In this document: in pieces, positions 1-11,965 of the stretch
Layout: each line of letters begins with the position of its first letter
Numbering within the stretch: position 1 is the stretch's first letter
Assembly: GCA_022496185.1 (NCBI GenBank)
Contig: WTXG01000014.1
Span: 62,001 to 126,000, forward strand
Length of the DNA stretch: 64,000 bases
Source of the DNA: Multifurca ochricompacta
Lineage: Eukaryota; Basidiomycota; Agaricomycetes; Russulales; Russulaceae
Direction of reading: 5' to 3'
The notes under the pieces: model-generated
What the model saw: only the letters and a program-made list of their open reading frames with translations
The model's database searches: none
Told to the model about the DNA's origin: nothing
Program-made: the position numbers and the translations under genes

Positions 1-228
1 AAGGAGTAGTTAGTTGAAAAAGACCAACTCATCAGGATGGTGATGGCAGTGCTAAGGGTATCGTGTATCGTGTGGCGCGTGTCATAGCCTACCTGAACAC
101 CGTCTTGGCCCATTCCTTTTCTAAACATTGTCCGAATGTCCCTCGTTTATTTATTATGACCTTATCGTAGTAGGGCAGAGATACAAGTGAGCAGTGAGGT
201 AACGAGGGGTGCGGGATAGCAACTTGGC

Positions 229-441
229 TCAGTCAGTGCCATCCAGACCCTGTAACAGCCCCCCCCTCACTTGTCTTCTCACATCCATCCACATCGATTC
301 CTCGTGTTGAGGGTGGGACTCTTCACAATTCGGTACCTTCCGTAACGCTGGCAGAATAGCCGGTGCCTCATCTTCCTCCCATCCCACGCAAACTCCAGCT
401 CCAGTATAGTTCCAATTCCTCAACCGCGACCAGCTTCCCAA
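229..441 (-). pseudogene. F-box/LRR protein C-terminal remnant
   Basis: A short open stretch contains the motif WEEDEAPAILPALRKV. This closely resembles WEGDSAPAVLPELQKV near the C-terminus of the intact F-box protein at 5985-7745 and the equivalent region of the 8274 and 11966 copies. No F-box or upstream repeats are visible around it, so it appears to be an isolated scrap of the same local gene family on the same strand. The call rests on one conserved motif; a chance match is unlikely but the boundaries are uncertain. Confidence 0.4.
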
Positions 442-449
442 GAAAGGAC

Positions 450-1690
450 CCCTAGTGCGGTGGGTCCATCTTGTCCTTTTGCCTGGTGGACGGTCCGCTT
501 GCTAAGATAAGATAAGATAAGATGATCCCTAGAGGAGGAGGATAACAAGTTGACGACAATCCATCATATCATATTCTGCAATTTAACTACCAAACCGAAC
601 CAACATCTTCATAAATTCCAAAAACTAAAAACCACCTCGACTTTCCAAAAAAAACAAAACTGTGTCTTGTTGTCATTTGGACTGTCGACGATCAGTTGAC
701 AGTTGACAGTCACCCTTTGCCAGTTGGTAATCATCATCTTATAATGGAAGACCCTGATCACAAAGATCTCAGGATGATACCTCAAGTGTGAATCTAGAGA
801 TGTAGGCGACTAAGAACGAAGGAAAGAGGACAGTTGCCGCTAAGTCCTCAAACAGGTCCAAGCACTGCAGTAAAGTGGATGCGTGATGGCTAGCGATGCG
901 ATGGAAATGCTGGATAAGCGATCCAAAAACTCAAGGCATACCAATCTATGAGATGGGATATCAGGAATGAGAGGTATCACTTGAAAAGATGCAGAAGATG
1001 AGGATGTTAGACTTTGCCTCGTCGCACTCACCGCGGATCGGATCCGTACACCATCGTAGGTAGTTTCACTTCAGGCTGTATTCGTCACTTTTCTTTACTG
1101 ATTCACTGTGTAGGTACGCTTTTCTAGCTCCCAACACATAGCTATGTAAGAAAACAGGTATTATAGTATAGCGACGCCAGGGTAATCACAAGGGCTCAAG
1201 ACTTTTAGAGTGTCCGCCCCAGCTCCAGCTCCGTGCTGAACCACGCTTATGTGGCCCGACGCCAACCGGCCTTTACCTAGGGTTGAAGCCCGGAGGTAAT
1301 GCACGCGTCGCGTCACACAACATCAAATTCAGGCTGGCCTGAAAAAGTAAAAGGGATAGCCCATAGGTACCACCAAGCAAACTTGGATCGTGACTACAAT
1401 ACATAGTTCGGCGTCGTCATCTACACTCGCTGTGAGTACACGCTCGATATGACCCGACCAAAAGACAAAGCGCATTAAAAACTCTAAACAACTTTAAATA
1501 AAAGTCCATCCCCAAAATTCGTCAAAAATTTCACAAAAAAAGCTGGAAAATGCGATGACCGGGCTCATCGAATGGGGATTGAAGTTGGTGAATGAGTGAT
1601 GGAATATGGGTCCAGGATAAAAAAGTATCGTTATACTAGAGGCGAGGATAACAGATCAAGGATGCCAAGGATGCGAGAAGTGGATGATGA
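450..1690. other. Intergenic, no supported gene
   Basis: Only short unconvincing reading frames occur here. A GATAA-type run (gataagataagataaga) lies near 506-522. A motif around 1020-1050 (gcactcaccgcggat) recurs near 5107-5122 beside the decayed F-box copy, suggesting both stretches derive from duplicated flanks. Confidence 0.5.
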
Positions 1691-1695
1691 GATAT

Positions 1696-3760
1696 TTAGT
1701 GAGTAGAACTGGAGTGGTGGAGTGGGGAGTTGCATAAGGGATACAAGGATATGTCCTTTAGAACGGTGTAGTCACCTTGGATGAATCCCGGAGCCAGAGG
1801 AGCATGGTCATGATCGGTGTCTGAGTGTAAAGCGATGTAAAGACGATGAAGACAATAGAGGATCTCGATAAGGTTCAATTGGATGAGACGACGCTCGGAT
1901 GTAGCGCTTTTTGAACTATTTGATTCCAAAGACCGCAGAAGTCATGTTGTAGTTCAGGAAGGGTACTTTGTATGTCGAATTGGGAGGAAATTAATTCAAG
2001 AATAGATCTTGCCGAGGATGGAAGCCAATGATAATTAGAGCAACTGTATTCAAACATGTCACGTGTAACGTGAACCAAATTGGCAAGAGGCATGTTGTTT
2101 TCATTAGCAAGATAATCCTCGATTTTAGATCTCGAGATACCCAATTGAGCGGTGGCAAGTTCGAACCAACGATCATCTTGTTCCTGCGGTCCCGCAATAA
2201 TCTTGGAAACCAACCATTTGGAAAGACGAGCAATGATTCGGTTATCATAAGTCGTTTTCTTCAGCAACAACCGAACCCAACCAAGCCGGTGAGGGTAAGT
2301 CCATGTCGTTCACCCTCGAAAGCGAGTTCAATGATGCCCCAATCGATAGGAAGGAATGCCGCGCCTATCACCTCCCTGAAATGACGATCCGCCGTCGCTT
2401 GACGGACTCATGGATCAGGCTAGATGACCATGTACGTCGCATCAGTCCAACCAGTGTGTCCGACATCTTCTTGACCTCTGTCGTCGTAAAAGCGTCCTCT
2501 GGCTTCTTGACAACCGTTGAACGGAAAAAACCAGGTATGCCTGCGAAGAATTGTTCCAGCTCATGATCTTCGTCCAAAGATTCAAATGTCCACATCAACG
2601 CACGACCGTCGAACTCCGATCCCAGCTTCAAAGCAGTCTCCTCAGCTGTCTTTCCCATGCCATTCAAAAACAGTCTGCGATAATGTTCCTTCAACTTTCG
2701 AAACCGCTCCACAGTATCATGACCTATGCAATAATGAGCGGGCCATAAAAGAATCCGGAAGAGTAGAAATGATATGCCGGTAAACAAATACCAGGTAGTC
2801 GATGAAAGAGGCGCATAATACGGGCTGTCGATTCGGAATAGCGGCATCAACGCGATGCATCCATATATTCCGGTGCAAAACCCAACCCAGCAAGACACAA
2901 CGGTGAAGACGGTGTGATTGACATTGAACAAGAAGATGATAAGGCCTGCGAAGAAGAGGAACAGTGAAAGATGTAGCATCGTGGGCAACGCTTCAACCGC
3001 CCAGGGAAGGTGCAAGCTGTCGACACCCTTGGCAAAGAAAGCCCGAATACGAGCTCGTTTGTGTGGACTGTAACGTGGTTGAGTTCCCTTGACATATCGA
3101 CGCGCCCACTGTTGTAACAATGTGGCGAGAAGACCGCAGGTAATACTGATGACCAAGCTCAAGAACCATAGCGAGTTGACCCAGATAGCGTATTTAGGTG
3201 GAGAGAAGGCGGGTGGAATGGCTAGAGAGGAAGGAATATTGGAGGGTTGAGATATGTTGCCGCTGGCGAGGAGCTGGTAAATATTCTGTAGATAGAATGC
3301 GGAGGTGTCTTGAGAACTCGGTCGGAGGTCCTGGATTGAAACTGCGACCAATGCAGCGACGGCTGCGGAAAACAAACCAGTCTATATAAAATTGTCGAAA
3401 AATTTATGTACAAGGGTTTGCACGGAATATAAGATGAAGACTAACGAAGATAAGGATGCCATCTGCATCTGCTTTCCAACTGTTGGCCATCTTCTCGTCT
3501 TCTTCCTTTACCAAGTTTAGATACATGTTGAATATTGGCCCTGAGCTATCTGTAAAGTTAGACAGCCCCTTTGTAGCCTGGTCTTGTGCGGCCGGCAACC
3601 ACCCGGGTGGGTAGGGGTAATTATCTGTACATGCGTGTTCCAACCTCGAATTTTGGCGAGAGAGTGAGGGGGTTCAATTAAACACACCTGCTGCACCTGG
3701 GCCCATCCACTCTTGGGGTAAGTTTTCGAAATTGACGGTTTGGTAGGGTGCTTGAGACAT
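1696..3760 (-). pseudogene. DUF6535 membrane protein, frameshifted
   Basis: The hallmark of agaricomycete DUF6535 proteins is present: WKADADGILIF at the end of one exon (about 3450) followed after a short intron by FSAAVAALVAVSIQDL at about 3375-3325. Three or four hydrophobic segments follow (around 3220-3120, 3000-2880 and 2830-2740). The tail motifs HGLTLTGLV, DDRWFELATAQLG and FCGLWNQIV, then YIALHSDTD, match the family order. The pieces lie in different frames: a shift near 2375, another near 2260-2285, and a third near 1905-1912 in an A5 homopolymer (coding strand). The first exon probably starts with MSQAPYQTV at 3760, but its join to the next exon is not clean. DUF6535 proteins have no known biochemical role. 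It could be a pseudogene, or a real gene with assembly indels. Confidence 0.7.
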
Positions 3761-4017
3761 GGAAGGATTGTTATGGAGGTTGTAAGAGGTGAGAGATTGG
3801 GTGGAAGGTTGTTGCACGCTGGGGACTCGGACTCGGAAGGCAGCATACCCACAACCCTCCTCCACATTGAGAACGCGAGGCAGACGACTCAAGTCTGCGG
3901 CTTGCATCCCACAAGCGCACAAAAGTACGAGTTTCTATAACATTACAGAGACAGGACTGGATGCACACGTGACGCATAGTTGAGGTATGTATGCTCTTCG
4001 CATTATGTAAAGAAATT

Positions 4018-4390
4018 AGTTTTAGCTACCTATTTATGTAGATGTAGCGGATAAGCTATTTCTAAGCGCTAGTTAAAAATGGATAACTAATACTCACTTC
4101 AAAAGAACCTAAAAGTAGCGACCTTTTTATACTGCAAAAAGAGCGTGAAAATCATATTTTTATTTACGTGTGACAAGATACGAAGACGAAGGAACGTTTT
4201 GTACGTGCAACGCGAAAATTATCTCTAAATTAGTTAACTGACGCACTTAAGCCCGGCTGCCCGGTCTTCGTCGCTACCGGCCCGTCTCAACAATGTGCAC
4301 TCTCTCCTTTATACCAACGCGAGATTGTTTTTGTCGGTCTGGCACTATCTAGAATACATTATAGACTACTCTACACTATACTGTAATCGA
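4018..4390 (+). repeat. Dispersed repeat fragment, related to 61.9-62.6 kb
   Basis: This stretch matches, in reverse-complement orientation, the interior and one inverted-repeat arm of the element at 61850-62590. Shared blocks include gcgacctttttatactgcaaaaagagcgtg, tgtgacaagat, the tail ctctaaattagttaa, and ggtctggcactatctagaatac. No coding sequence is seen. It appears to be a partial copy of a small nonautonomous transposon inserted between the DUF6535 and F-box genes. Confidence 0.6.
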
Positions 4391-4399
4391 AATGTCGAT

Positions 4400-5220
4400 T
4401 TGTTCTACTGAAACGGGGCCATGCATTCACTGCCTATGACCCCGCGCGTTTCCGCGAAGGAAGAGGTCACCTACTACCCCTCTCCACCTCCGCCTAACTC
4501 TGTGCCTGTGATGGCATCTCTAGGGCCACTGCTCTTCAGATTCTTTACTACTGCTGTAAGGATGGCTCGGGCGTTGGGCATGAAACCTCCAGCCATTGCT
4601 TCCCCTCTATTTCATTACAAATCTCTGAATTAGAGCAATTATGATTTAGTTTCAAACATTCGACGCATATCTTTTATTTTATCAGTACATTCGCATTCCG
4701 GGCCGCCTGCCCGTCCATTCCTTACAATCAGTTTCACCATTTAACCGTCGCCTGGACTTCACCGTCACTTCACCGTCAACTTCACCGTCTTCAGTACCTG
4801 ATCCTTACCTTGCTTGTGTCTATCCTTTGTTCCAAGTTCACCGCCTACATTCTCTTACTATACCGATCTTCTGCTTCATAACTGGACTCTCAACAAGTAT
4901 ATAAAGGTATCTACAATACTTGTAGTAGAGTAGCCAGTGAGCCACCAGAAGCAGAAATCAAACAGCATTTCTCTCCCTTTCTATCTTTCTTTACAGTAGA
5001 TTCACAACAGTTCAAAGCACGACACACACTCTTTTGAAGTCTAGTCCTCTCTGGGACTCTTTCTATTCCACCTTTCAACTTCTCTCCTCTCGGGAACACT
5101 TTGCTTCGCACTCACCGCGGATAGGCTCCGCACAGTATGCGACGGACGGTCGCCTGTCTCGCAAACAAGTCATCAGGGAGGACGACGGGGGAAGATCGGA
5201 ATCCCGGATCGACAATTTGA
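4400..5220. other. Intergenic, pyrimidine-rich, no supported gene
   Basis: The plus strand is CT-rich with a short imperfect tandem array of cttcaccgtc units at 4757-4800. No conserved protein is recognised in the small frames here. Confidence 0.5.
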
Positions 5221-5222
5221 GT

Positions 5223-5675
5223 TCATGAATGAATGAGTATCGGGGTACGCAGTGTATTGATAACAGCGCATACAGTTTCATAAACACCATCGTTAATGGA
5301 GTGAGTGTAGTCTCTTCCAACAAGGAGAGACCTAGAGGTGAACGTCCACGAGTGCCGAATAGGAGCGCACGATGAAAGTCTTAGCCCATTCGAGGACAGA
5401 GTTAAATGATGATCAAGCGCAACGGAGCGCCAATGACGACAGACGTAGGTGATAGCCATTCACGGATGGTAAGTGCGAATTAGTCTCAATCTAGGGTCGT
5501 CATCCAAATGTGACTCGACGCAGCATGTAGAGATCATCTGAAGCAGTCCTACAGGGAGCTGGGGGAAAGGCGCAGTGGAGTATTGATTGCCTAGAACGAG
5601 AACGGCCTTTAGTGTAAATATCGTGCCAGTTGGGTCAAAAGAGAAGTTTGGGAAGAAGTCTCTGACTTGTCTCAA
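5223..5675 (-). pseudogene. F-box gene N-terminal fragment with nonsense codon
   Basis: Two segments in one reading frame, separated only by a TGA at 5460-5462, align with residues 73-125 of the intact protein at 5985-7745: FPQLPVGLLQMI corresponds to FPKLPVELLQLI, and MAITYVCRHWRSVALDHH corresponds to LAITYVCRHWRSIVLNHH. The stop replaces the Trp of the paralogue's PHW (TGG to TGA). The region after the F-box loses similarity within about 20 codons, so only the F-box end survives. It lies just downstream of the intact copy on the same strand, consistent with an older tandem duplicate. Confidence 0.75.
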
Positions 5676-5984
5676 AAACCCTGGTTTGAGTTGCGATGGG
5701 GCTGTCGTGCGCGTACAAAAAAAAAAACATCCCTGTCCCTGCAGACTGAATTGCTTATCTGAAAGGCCAAAGCCTTAGAAAGAGTTTTTCAGAAAGGTGT
5801 TATTGAATCGTGGATTTAAGTATTGTACGGCTAAAAGGGGCGCGCTAATATAGTCCATGGCCTAATGTCTGATGGGCACGACATCGGAAAGTACAAATTT
5901 TTTTAGAAAAGAATTTATATACCGTATGATTGAACTGACTAAGAGTTCCACCACGAGTTCCGTGGGACGAGAGAAAGTAATCGG

Positions 5985-7745
5985 TCATCCGGTTTGCCCT
6001 GCCCCACCTCGCAATAACTTTGTCAATCCCTTTGGAAGCGTTGGGGGATCCTTCATCGCATGTTCTACCTCCCCGACTTCGAGTGAGTTCGGTAGCCACA
6101 CTATCTTGCGACTGGTTGGATCCGACATTGACCCATCGGGGTAAACAACGGAAGAAAGTAAACACGTTCGAACGGCAAGGGGTGTGCGAACATCCCAAGG
6201 TTTTGGCTTGTAAACACCTAATCCTCCTGTGATCTTGGTTTGCACGATACGTACCTTCTGCAACTCCGGTAGAACAGCCGGAGCTGAATCTCCCTCCCAT
6301 GCCGAACTCAACGCGTCGACCGCACCGGGGTACAACTCCAACTCCTCGATTCCCGGCAAGTTCTTCAACAAATCCCACCAATACGAATTGAGCAAGCCGC
6401 CTGAGGACACATCAAGCACGAGTCGGCGCGCCTCGCCCGCACCCAGGACATCGCATAACGAGACCAAGTGGAAGATTGGGCTGGTAAGATACCGGCTACG
6501 TGGTACGCCTCCCTTGGCAGTGGGGATCCCGTGCCAGTCCGCCTGGAAACTAAACTTGGCATCTTCAAAAGCCGTCATCGAATCGCCAGCCCACATGCGT
6601 AATTTACCGCCCTCCGGCCAACCAGAAAGGTAAATATGTCGCAATCCATTTGCGGCTTTGAATAATGGAACTAGGGCTGCGAACCAGTGTGTCCAGGTCG
6701 GCCAGCTACAGAAGAACCACATGGCCAACTTCAGCCGCCTTCTGGCCCCTTCAGGTAGTGTTATGCGCCTGTTGAGAAGTACAAATACTTCAGGAGAATC
6801 CGCATCGACCACGAAGTCGACAAGGTGGGGCATCTGAATCGGCTCATTTGATACCTGTACATCCCCCCAGTGTATGTGGCGGCCTCTAATTAGAAGATAC
6901 GTGAGCGCGGGCATCTGACGCAGGGCGTTAAGAAGATCCAAAGGCGGTACGGTCTCATTACATGTGAAGTGAGTGACGCCGCTGAGGAGCCACTGCGGCG
7001 CGATGATGTAAGTGTCTGCCGTGAACTGTAGGTGGCGAATAGCTGCCCGTCCTCCAAACAGATCTTCATTTAGGGTGAAAGGGCGGCCACATTCTTGAAG
7101 GCATAAAGAAAGGGTATGGATGGATGTCGTTGCACGTAACGTTTCGAGGATTGAAGAGACGTCTTCGCGCGAGCCTGTGAGGCGGAGAGAGCCAAGATGG
7201 GTGCGATTGGCAAGAAGGGAAATAACATCATCTGGACAAAGACGAACTATGGGGGTCCTTTTATCTGATTGACCGACTAAGATGTCAACGTCCACAGGGG
7301 CCGTTCCAGAGCGTTCCATTAAAACTTTGACCCAGCGCAATGTTAATCCAGGTGTGATTGAGGTCCAAAGTATGTGGTGGTTGAGCACAATGGAACGCCA
7401 ATGCCGGCAGACATAAGTGATTGCTAGCCAGTGGGGGAATGTGCGAAATGAAACAAGTTTTGGGTGAAGCGACTCGGCGTAGAAGGTAAAAATGAGTTGG
7501 AGAAGTTCGACAGGGAGCTTGGGAAAGGTGTTCACATTTAGGGGACTTGACGATGCTGGTACATCCAGGAGATGTTGACCGTCGATTATGCTAGACGCAT
7601 GTCTGAAGAGTGAAAAAAAGGCGTCTGTCCTGATATGATCAGAGGGCTTACTTTGTTGAAAGAGGTTGTTGGTCCCATTCACGAGAAAAATCGCTGATTG
7701 GAATCCGTGAAATGGATAGCAAACCCCCCTCTCGTTGTCTTTCAT
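5985..7745 (-). CDS. F-box and leucine-rich-type protein
   Basis: Encodes 586 residues without interruption. Residues about 73-127 form an F-box-like domain (FPKLPVELLQLIF then YVCRHWRSIVLNHHILW), the SKP1-binding module of SCF ubiquitin ligases. The remainder is a series of degenerate leucine-rich segments (for example LANRTHLGSLRLTG, GIEELELYPGAV), presumably the substrate-recognition part. No signal peptide or membrane segment is evident. The first 70 residues precede the F-box and are not shared with paralogues, so the true start could lie in a different exon; ATG at 7745 is the longest option. It belongs to the same family as the copies at 8274 and 11966, but is clearly more diverged. 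Agaricomycete genomes carry large, fast-evolving F-box families, and the substrate cannot be inferred. Confidence 0.8.
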   Translation of the reverse strand: MKDNERGVCYPFHGFQSAIFLVNGTNNLFQQSKPSDHIRTDAFFSLFRHASSIIDGQHLLDVPASSSPLNVNTFPKLPVELLQLIFTFYAESLHPKLVSFRTFPHWLAITYVCRHWRSIVLNHHILWTSITPGLTLRWVKVLMERSGTAPVDVDILVGQSDKRTPIVRLCPDDVISLLANRTHLGSLRLTGSREDVSSILETLRATTSIHTLSLCLQECGRPFTLNEDLFGGRAAIRHLQFTADTYIIAPQWLLSGVTHFTCNETVPPLDLLNALRQMPALTYLLIRGRHIHWGDVQVSNEPIQMPHLVDFVVDADSPEVFVLLNRRITLPEGARRRLKLAMWFFCSWPTWTHWFAALVPLFKAANGLRHIYLSGWPEGGKLRMWAGDSMTAFEDAKFSFQADWHGIPTAKGGVPRSRYLTSPIFHLVSLCDVLGAGEARRLVLDVSSGGLLNSYWWDLLKNLPGIEELELYPGAVDALSSAWEGDSAPAVLPELQKVRIVQTKITGGLGVYKPKPWDVRTPLAVRTCLLSSVVYPDGSMSDPTSRKIVWLPNSLEVGEVEHAMKDPPTLPKGLTKLLRGGAGQTG

Positions 7746-7749
7746 GCAT

Positions 7750-8273
7750 GGGTATGGTGAGGTTCTAGTCTTTCAATTTGCAGATAGTGGTGGTAGTATT
7801 ATTAGTACCTTCTGTGGCGGTGATCTCGGTTGCTTGTGATGATGGCAGTGCAACGCACATCTGTCTTGAAGGGGAACAAGCATAACTTGTACGTGATTGT
7901 GGAATAAGGTAACAACGGAGCTTTAGTGTCACACAGAGTGGGTTATAAGAGAAAGAAAGAAATATGATGTGATAGACTTGCGTCTTCACCACTCTGTGGA
8001 TTTGAAAACCACCTACTTATTGGCTTGGGCTTGTCAGGTCTCGAATCAGTTGTGCCTGACCTGACCTCACAACGTGACCAGGGGGAAATTCAGGGGGAAA
8101 GGACTGAAGAAATTACGCTGAGACTTATCGAACGAAACAAAAGTGTCATCTTGACTCAAGTAAGGTAGGAAACTAAGAGATAGATGGGAACAACTCCACA
8201 GTGAAATAGTAAAGTATTCGAAGGTGTTATGGAAAGCTGAAGCAGCATCCCAAATGTGTTAAAACCTTTTATC
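7750..8273. other. Intergenic spacer between F-box genes
   Basis: About 500 bp separating two minus-strand F-box genes. It should contain the promoter of the 5985-7745 gene. No conserved reading frame or clear regulatory motif was recognised. Confidence 0.4.
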
Positions 8274-9881
8274 TCATCTCACAGATTGTCCCCTTTCTCC
8301 TTGCAATAACCTTATCAACCCTTCCGGAATCTTTTCCGACCCCAACTCCAACTTCTCTCCAGTGGCTGTGTCGAGCGCCCCAGCAGATTCAAGGGTGTTT
8401 GGAACCCAAGTAATCCTGCGCCGTTCAGAGGAACCCATCCCTGATTCATCGACAACCCCCACACGGGAAATCCGACCTCTCCTTCGAATCTCAAATGCCA
8501 TATTGGGTCCAGGTCCAAATATTCTCTTTACGATGCACACACTCTCCAACCTAGGAAGGACACTCGGTGCATCATCGTCCTCCCACGCCGACCCCAGGCA
8601 TTCCACCGCACCGTCGTGCAGTTCCAAATCTTCGATCCCGTTTAGCTTCGACAGTAACCTCCACCAATATGACTTTGGGAGGTCTCCAGGGCATGCACTT
8701 AGTTCTAGTGTCCGTGCCCGCGTTGTGGCGCCCAAAAGGTCGCAGAGCTCCCCCACGTGAAAGATCAAGCTCGCGTTCACAAGGCTTGGATCTGGCTCTT
8801 CACCATTCATCGTCTGGGGGCTCGCGCACCAGCCGAGATTGAAACGGAACGCAGGAGCTTCAGATTCTGCAGTCGAGACGGCAGTCCAGGCTTCGAATGT
8901 ACCTCTCTCCTGCACGCCGCGGAGGGAAATGTGCTGGATACCGTTTTCAGCCTCGATGGTCGGTGAAATGGCGGCGAACCAACGGACTCCCGTGCTCCAT
9001 CCACTAGGAGGAAGTGTCGCCCTGTGCATGTACAGTTCCCTCTTGGCGCCTGCAGGTAATGCGAGTCGCGAGTTGAGCAGTGAAAAGAAGCGAGGGGACA
9101 TCCCAATGACGACGAAGTGCATGAGATGTGGCATCTCGACTCGCGGCTCAAGTGGTGCATTTGAGTCTTCCCAATACATGTGAGAGCCTTTTAGCGCAAA
9201 ATATGCAAGAGAGTGCATCTGACGTAATGCCTCCAGGAGATTTAACAGGGGTATCTGTTCAACACAAGTGTAATGAGTGATCCCAGATAACAGCGAACGA
9301 GGCGCAATAATATAGGAGGGTGAGGTAAAGTGTAGGTGACGGATCGGTGCCCGGCCCCCAAACAGGCCTTCAGGAAGAACAATAGGAGAATCAAGTTCAT
9401 TAAGAAATAATGAAAAGGTATGAATGGCCGTCGGAGCACTAAGGGCATCTAAAATCATGCGAATGTCTTTGCACATTCCAGTAAGACTGAGGGAGCCCAT
9501 CCTCGAGAAACCGGTTAGTAGAGCAATGACCTCTTCGATGGGCATCCGGGCTTGCGGTATAATATTGCGTCGAGGTGACTCTCGAGGACCAACTAGGATG
9601 TTGACATCTATGAGTGCCGGTTCAGATCGTTCGATGAAAGTCTTGGCCCAGCGGAAACCTAAATGGGAGGTGATTGGTATTGCCCAGAGTAAGCGATAGC
9701 CGAGTGCAGATGCGCGCCAATAACGGCACACATGGGTGACCTTTGGCCACCATGGAAGACTTTTACCAGATAGTTCAGGGAATGGCGACCATGTGGTACA
9801 GAACATGAAGATCCGCTGGAGAATTTCGACAGGGAGGTCAGGAATGGTATGAGTTGGAGGTGACGAAGGTGACGAAGCCAA
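8274..9881 (-). CDS. F-box and leucine-rich-type protein, tandem copy A
   Basis: Encodes 535 residues. The F-box occupies residues about 12-65 (IPDLPVEILQRIFMFC, then VTHVCRYWRASALGYRLLW). Leucine-rich segments follow to a basic C-terminus ending LLQGERGQSVR. It is nearly identical over its length to the frameshifted copy at 11966-13731, and the similarity extends more than 100 bp upstream, so both come from one recent duplication. The frame stays open above the chosen ATG and remains similar to copy B (PNRT.KPHRF), but copy B's upstream ATG is GTC here. The start at 9881 is therefore the first available Met unless an upstream exon supplies one. Likely role: SCF substrate adaptor, by family only. 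Confidence 0.8.
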   Translation of the reverse strand: MASSPSSPPTHTIPDLPVEILQRIFMFCTTWSPFPELSGKSLPWWPKVTHVCRYWRASALGYRLLWAIPITSHLGFRWAKTFIERSEPALIDVNILVGPRESPRRNIIPQARMPIEEVIALLTGFSRMGSLSLTGMCKDIRMILDALSAPTAIHTFSLFLNELDSPIVLPEGLFGGRAPIRHLHFTSPSYIIAPRSLLSGITHYTCVEQIPLLNLLEALRQMHSLAYFALKGSHMYWEDSNAPLEPRVEMPHLMHFVVIGMSPRFFSLLNSRLALPAGAKRELYMHRATLPPSGWSTGVRWFAAISPTIEAENGIQHISLRGVQERGTFEAWTAVSTAESEAPAFRFNLGWCASPQTMNGEEPDPSLVNASLIFHVGELCDLLGATTRARTLELSACPGDLPKSYWWRLLSKLNGIEDLELHDGAVECLGSAWEDDDAPSVLPRLESVCIVKRIFGPGPNMAFEIRRRGRISRVGVVDESGMGSSERRRITWVPNTLESAGALDTATGEKLELGSEKIPEGLIRLLQGERGQSVR

Positions 9882-9889
9882 AGCTACTG

Positions 9890-11960
9890 AAGAAGTTTGA
9901 TGGTCGTCGACTACAGATGTATGTCTACGGCGGATATAATTGTCAGGGGGCTGCAGTTTAATGAATCTGTGAGGCTTGCACGTACGATTGGGGAGGCTTG
10001 TTTCGTTTTCGACGAGACCGCATTGTACTGGGGGATTGAAGATGGAGTGTCATGAATCACGAATAAATGGTTGAAATAGGTAGAGAACATCGGTTCCGAA
10101 CAGGGAGGCGCTTGACTCAGAGTTTCACGACTCATGGAGACAGTGAGGGTGCAGCACAAGATGATGATGCCACTACTCGTCCTCGTCCCTCCCCCTCGTC
10201 GCCGTCGTCGTCGCCCCGAAACACTCCGTCTTTAGAGATCCTGGAGATCCCGGCCCGTATCGACATTCGCCCTCGTCCACTCAGTCGTCATCACTCATTT
10301 CTGCCCTCCTTCTTGCTTTTTGATTTCGGCTTGTTCTACACAAATCATATGTATATAACGACTTGTAATTTGACCTTTTTGAATGTCAGCATCTCTTTTC
10401 CCTGCATTCACATCCGTGTGCTTTAGCCTTCAAGCGTGGCAAGCGGCTACTCATCGATCTCAACGATATCATCAAACTTGTCGCTCCTCTCTTTTCTCCC
10501 CTCTTCCTCTTCTCTACTCCCTTGCGGAACCCCTCTCCGTTTATAACTCACACGGCCCTCAAGTCGTACGAATTGGTTGACCTAATGATGTGGAGTCAGT
10601 AGATTCCCCTCCCTCTTCAAACCTTTACCCCCGAATCTCCATCGGTTGCACCCTGCGACCTTGTCTATGCCGACAAACTAACATGCCTCAGAGAGTCCAA
10701 CGTGTTAGAATTACCAAGAAATTACCAAACGCTCACACCTTGTCTTCCCTTCACCAGTTTTGCATCTGCGTCCTCAGTTCCATTCTCAGCTCTAGTCTCT
10801 GGTAACCCCCAACTTCCCTCGTCTTCCGAACCCCATACCCTCTGCAGATTCAGCTTTCCCAAACTCTTCACCGGCTCTCGTATCTAGATATTTCAGCGGT
10901 ATTGCACTTATTCTACTTACAATCTTATACGCCACGCAAAATTTTTGATCCCTTCACAACAGCTTACCGTCTTAGGCCAGAAACCTTCTCCGTCAGAAAA
11001 TTCCTGAGCACCCTTGATATTCGACAGTCTCATCGTCTCCGACCCTGGCCTTCGCTCCTACAACGAACAATCTAGTACAGACCTCTACCCAGCCGCACTC
11101 GCCCCCCTTTGTTCTTCGTCAAAAGAAAAGAAAATTTTCTCCCTGCCTGATCCCGCCACACCAAGTCGACTGCCTTACGATGAGCGGTAGGTCATGCGTT
11201 TGTAGGCGACTATAGCCAGAGGTTCAGACCAGACATTCCACATGGCGTGCTCACTTGCTCATATGACGCCTCATCGTTACATGGAACATGTCTTCTTTTA
11301 CTGTCCCCGATTCTTTGGAGTCTGTCACCAGCTAGCTACCATCCACCCCCCCCCCCCCCCCCCAGCTCCTGCTTCCGCGCCCGTTGCTGCTCCTAGTGCG
11401 TTGAGCCCTGTGAAGATCCTTCTCGGTTTGTCAGTAAACCCACGGAAATTGCGGTCCGACACAATTAGCAAGGAGCAGTGATCCCACTGACGCACGGATG
11501 ATTGATCCTAAGGGATTGAACACTCGGTTATGAAGCCGAATGCGCCTGTTTCGAACACGTCAGTATGTATTGCTGATCGAGATCCCAGCGAGTAATGGTT
11601 AAGCTCAGCAGTGAGCCCCAGCAGTGAGCCAATAACGCAGACAAAGTTGATAGAGATCCCAGCCAGTGAGAGCATGCGTAACTTTTACCATCAGCACGCT
11701 GAGTAAATTTGTGGCAATACTGCGACGATCCAAGCTAGATTCATATAACACTGGAAGGCTATCGTAGGAAGTATAAGGTGAAAGACAATACTCGCGCCAC
11801 AACATCACGTATCACCTCGAGATTTCAGCTTGACTGAAAAAAGGATGAAAAATTAGACAACCAACGGGAAAAATTTGTCGACGGAATAGGGAGAGGAAAG
11901 AATATAGGAAGTCAAGGGGAGGGTAGAAGTCACGCGACCACCAGAATACAAGGTGGGCTA
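9890..11960. other. Intergenic, pyrimidine-rich, poly-C tract, no supported gene
   Basis: The left part (to about 10140) is the duplicated 5' flank of the F-box copies. The rest is CT-rich with several plus-strand frames of low-complexity composition. One frame at 11242-11481 reads through a run of about 20 C residues at 11344-11362 and has no recognisable domain. A plus-strand transcript is possible but not supported. Confidence 0.4.
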
Positions 11961-11965
11961 ACACT

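Noticed and set aside
11242..11481. Small plus-strand frame with a Pro run
   Set aside because: The Pro run comes from a poly-C tract and no domain or neighbouring exon supports it.
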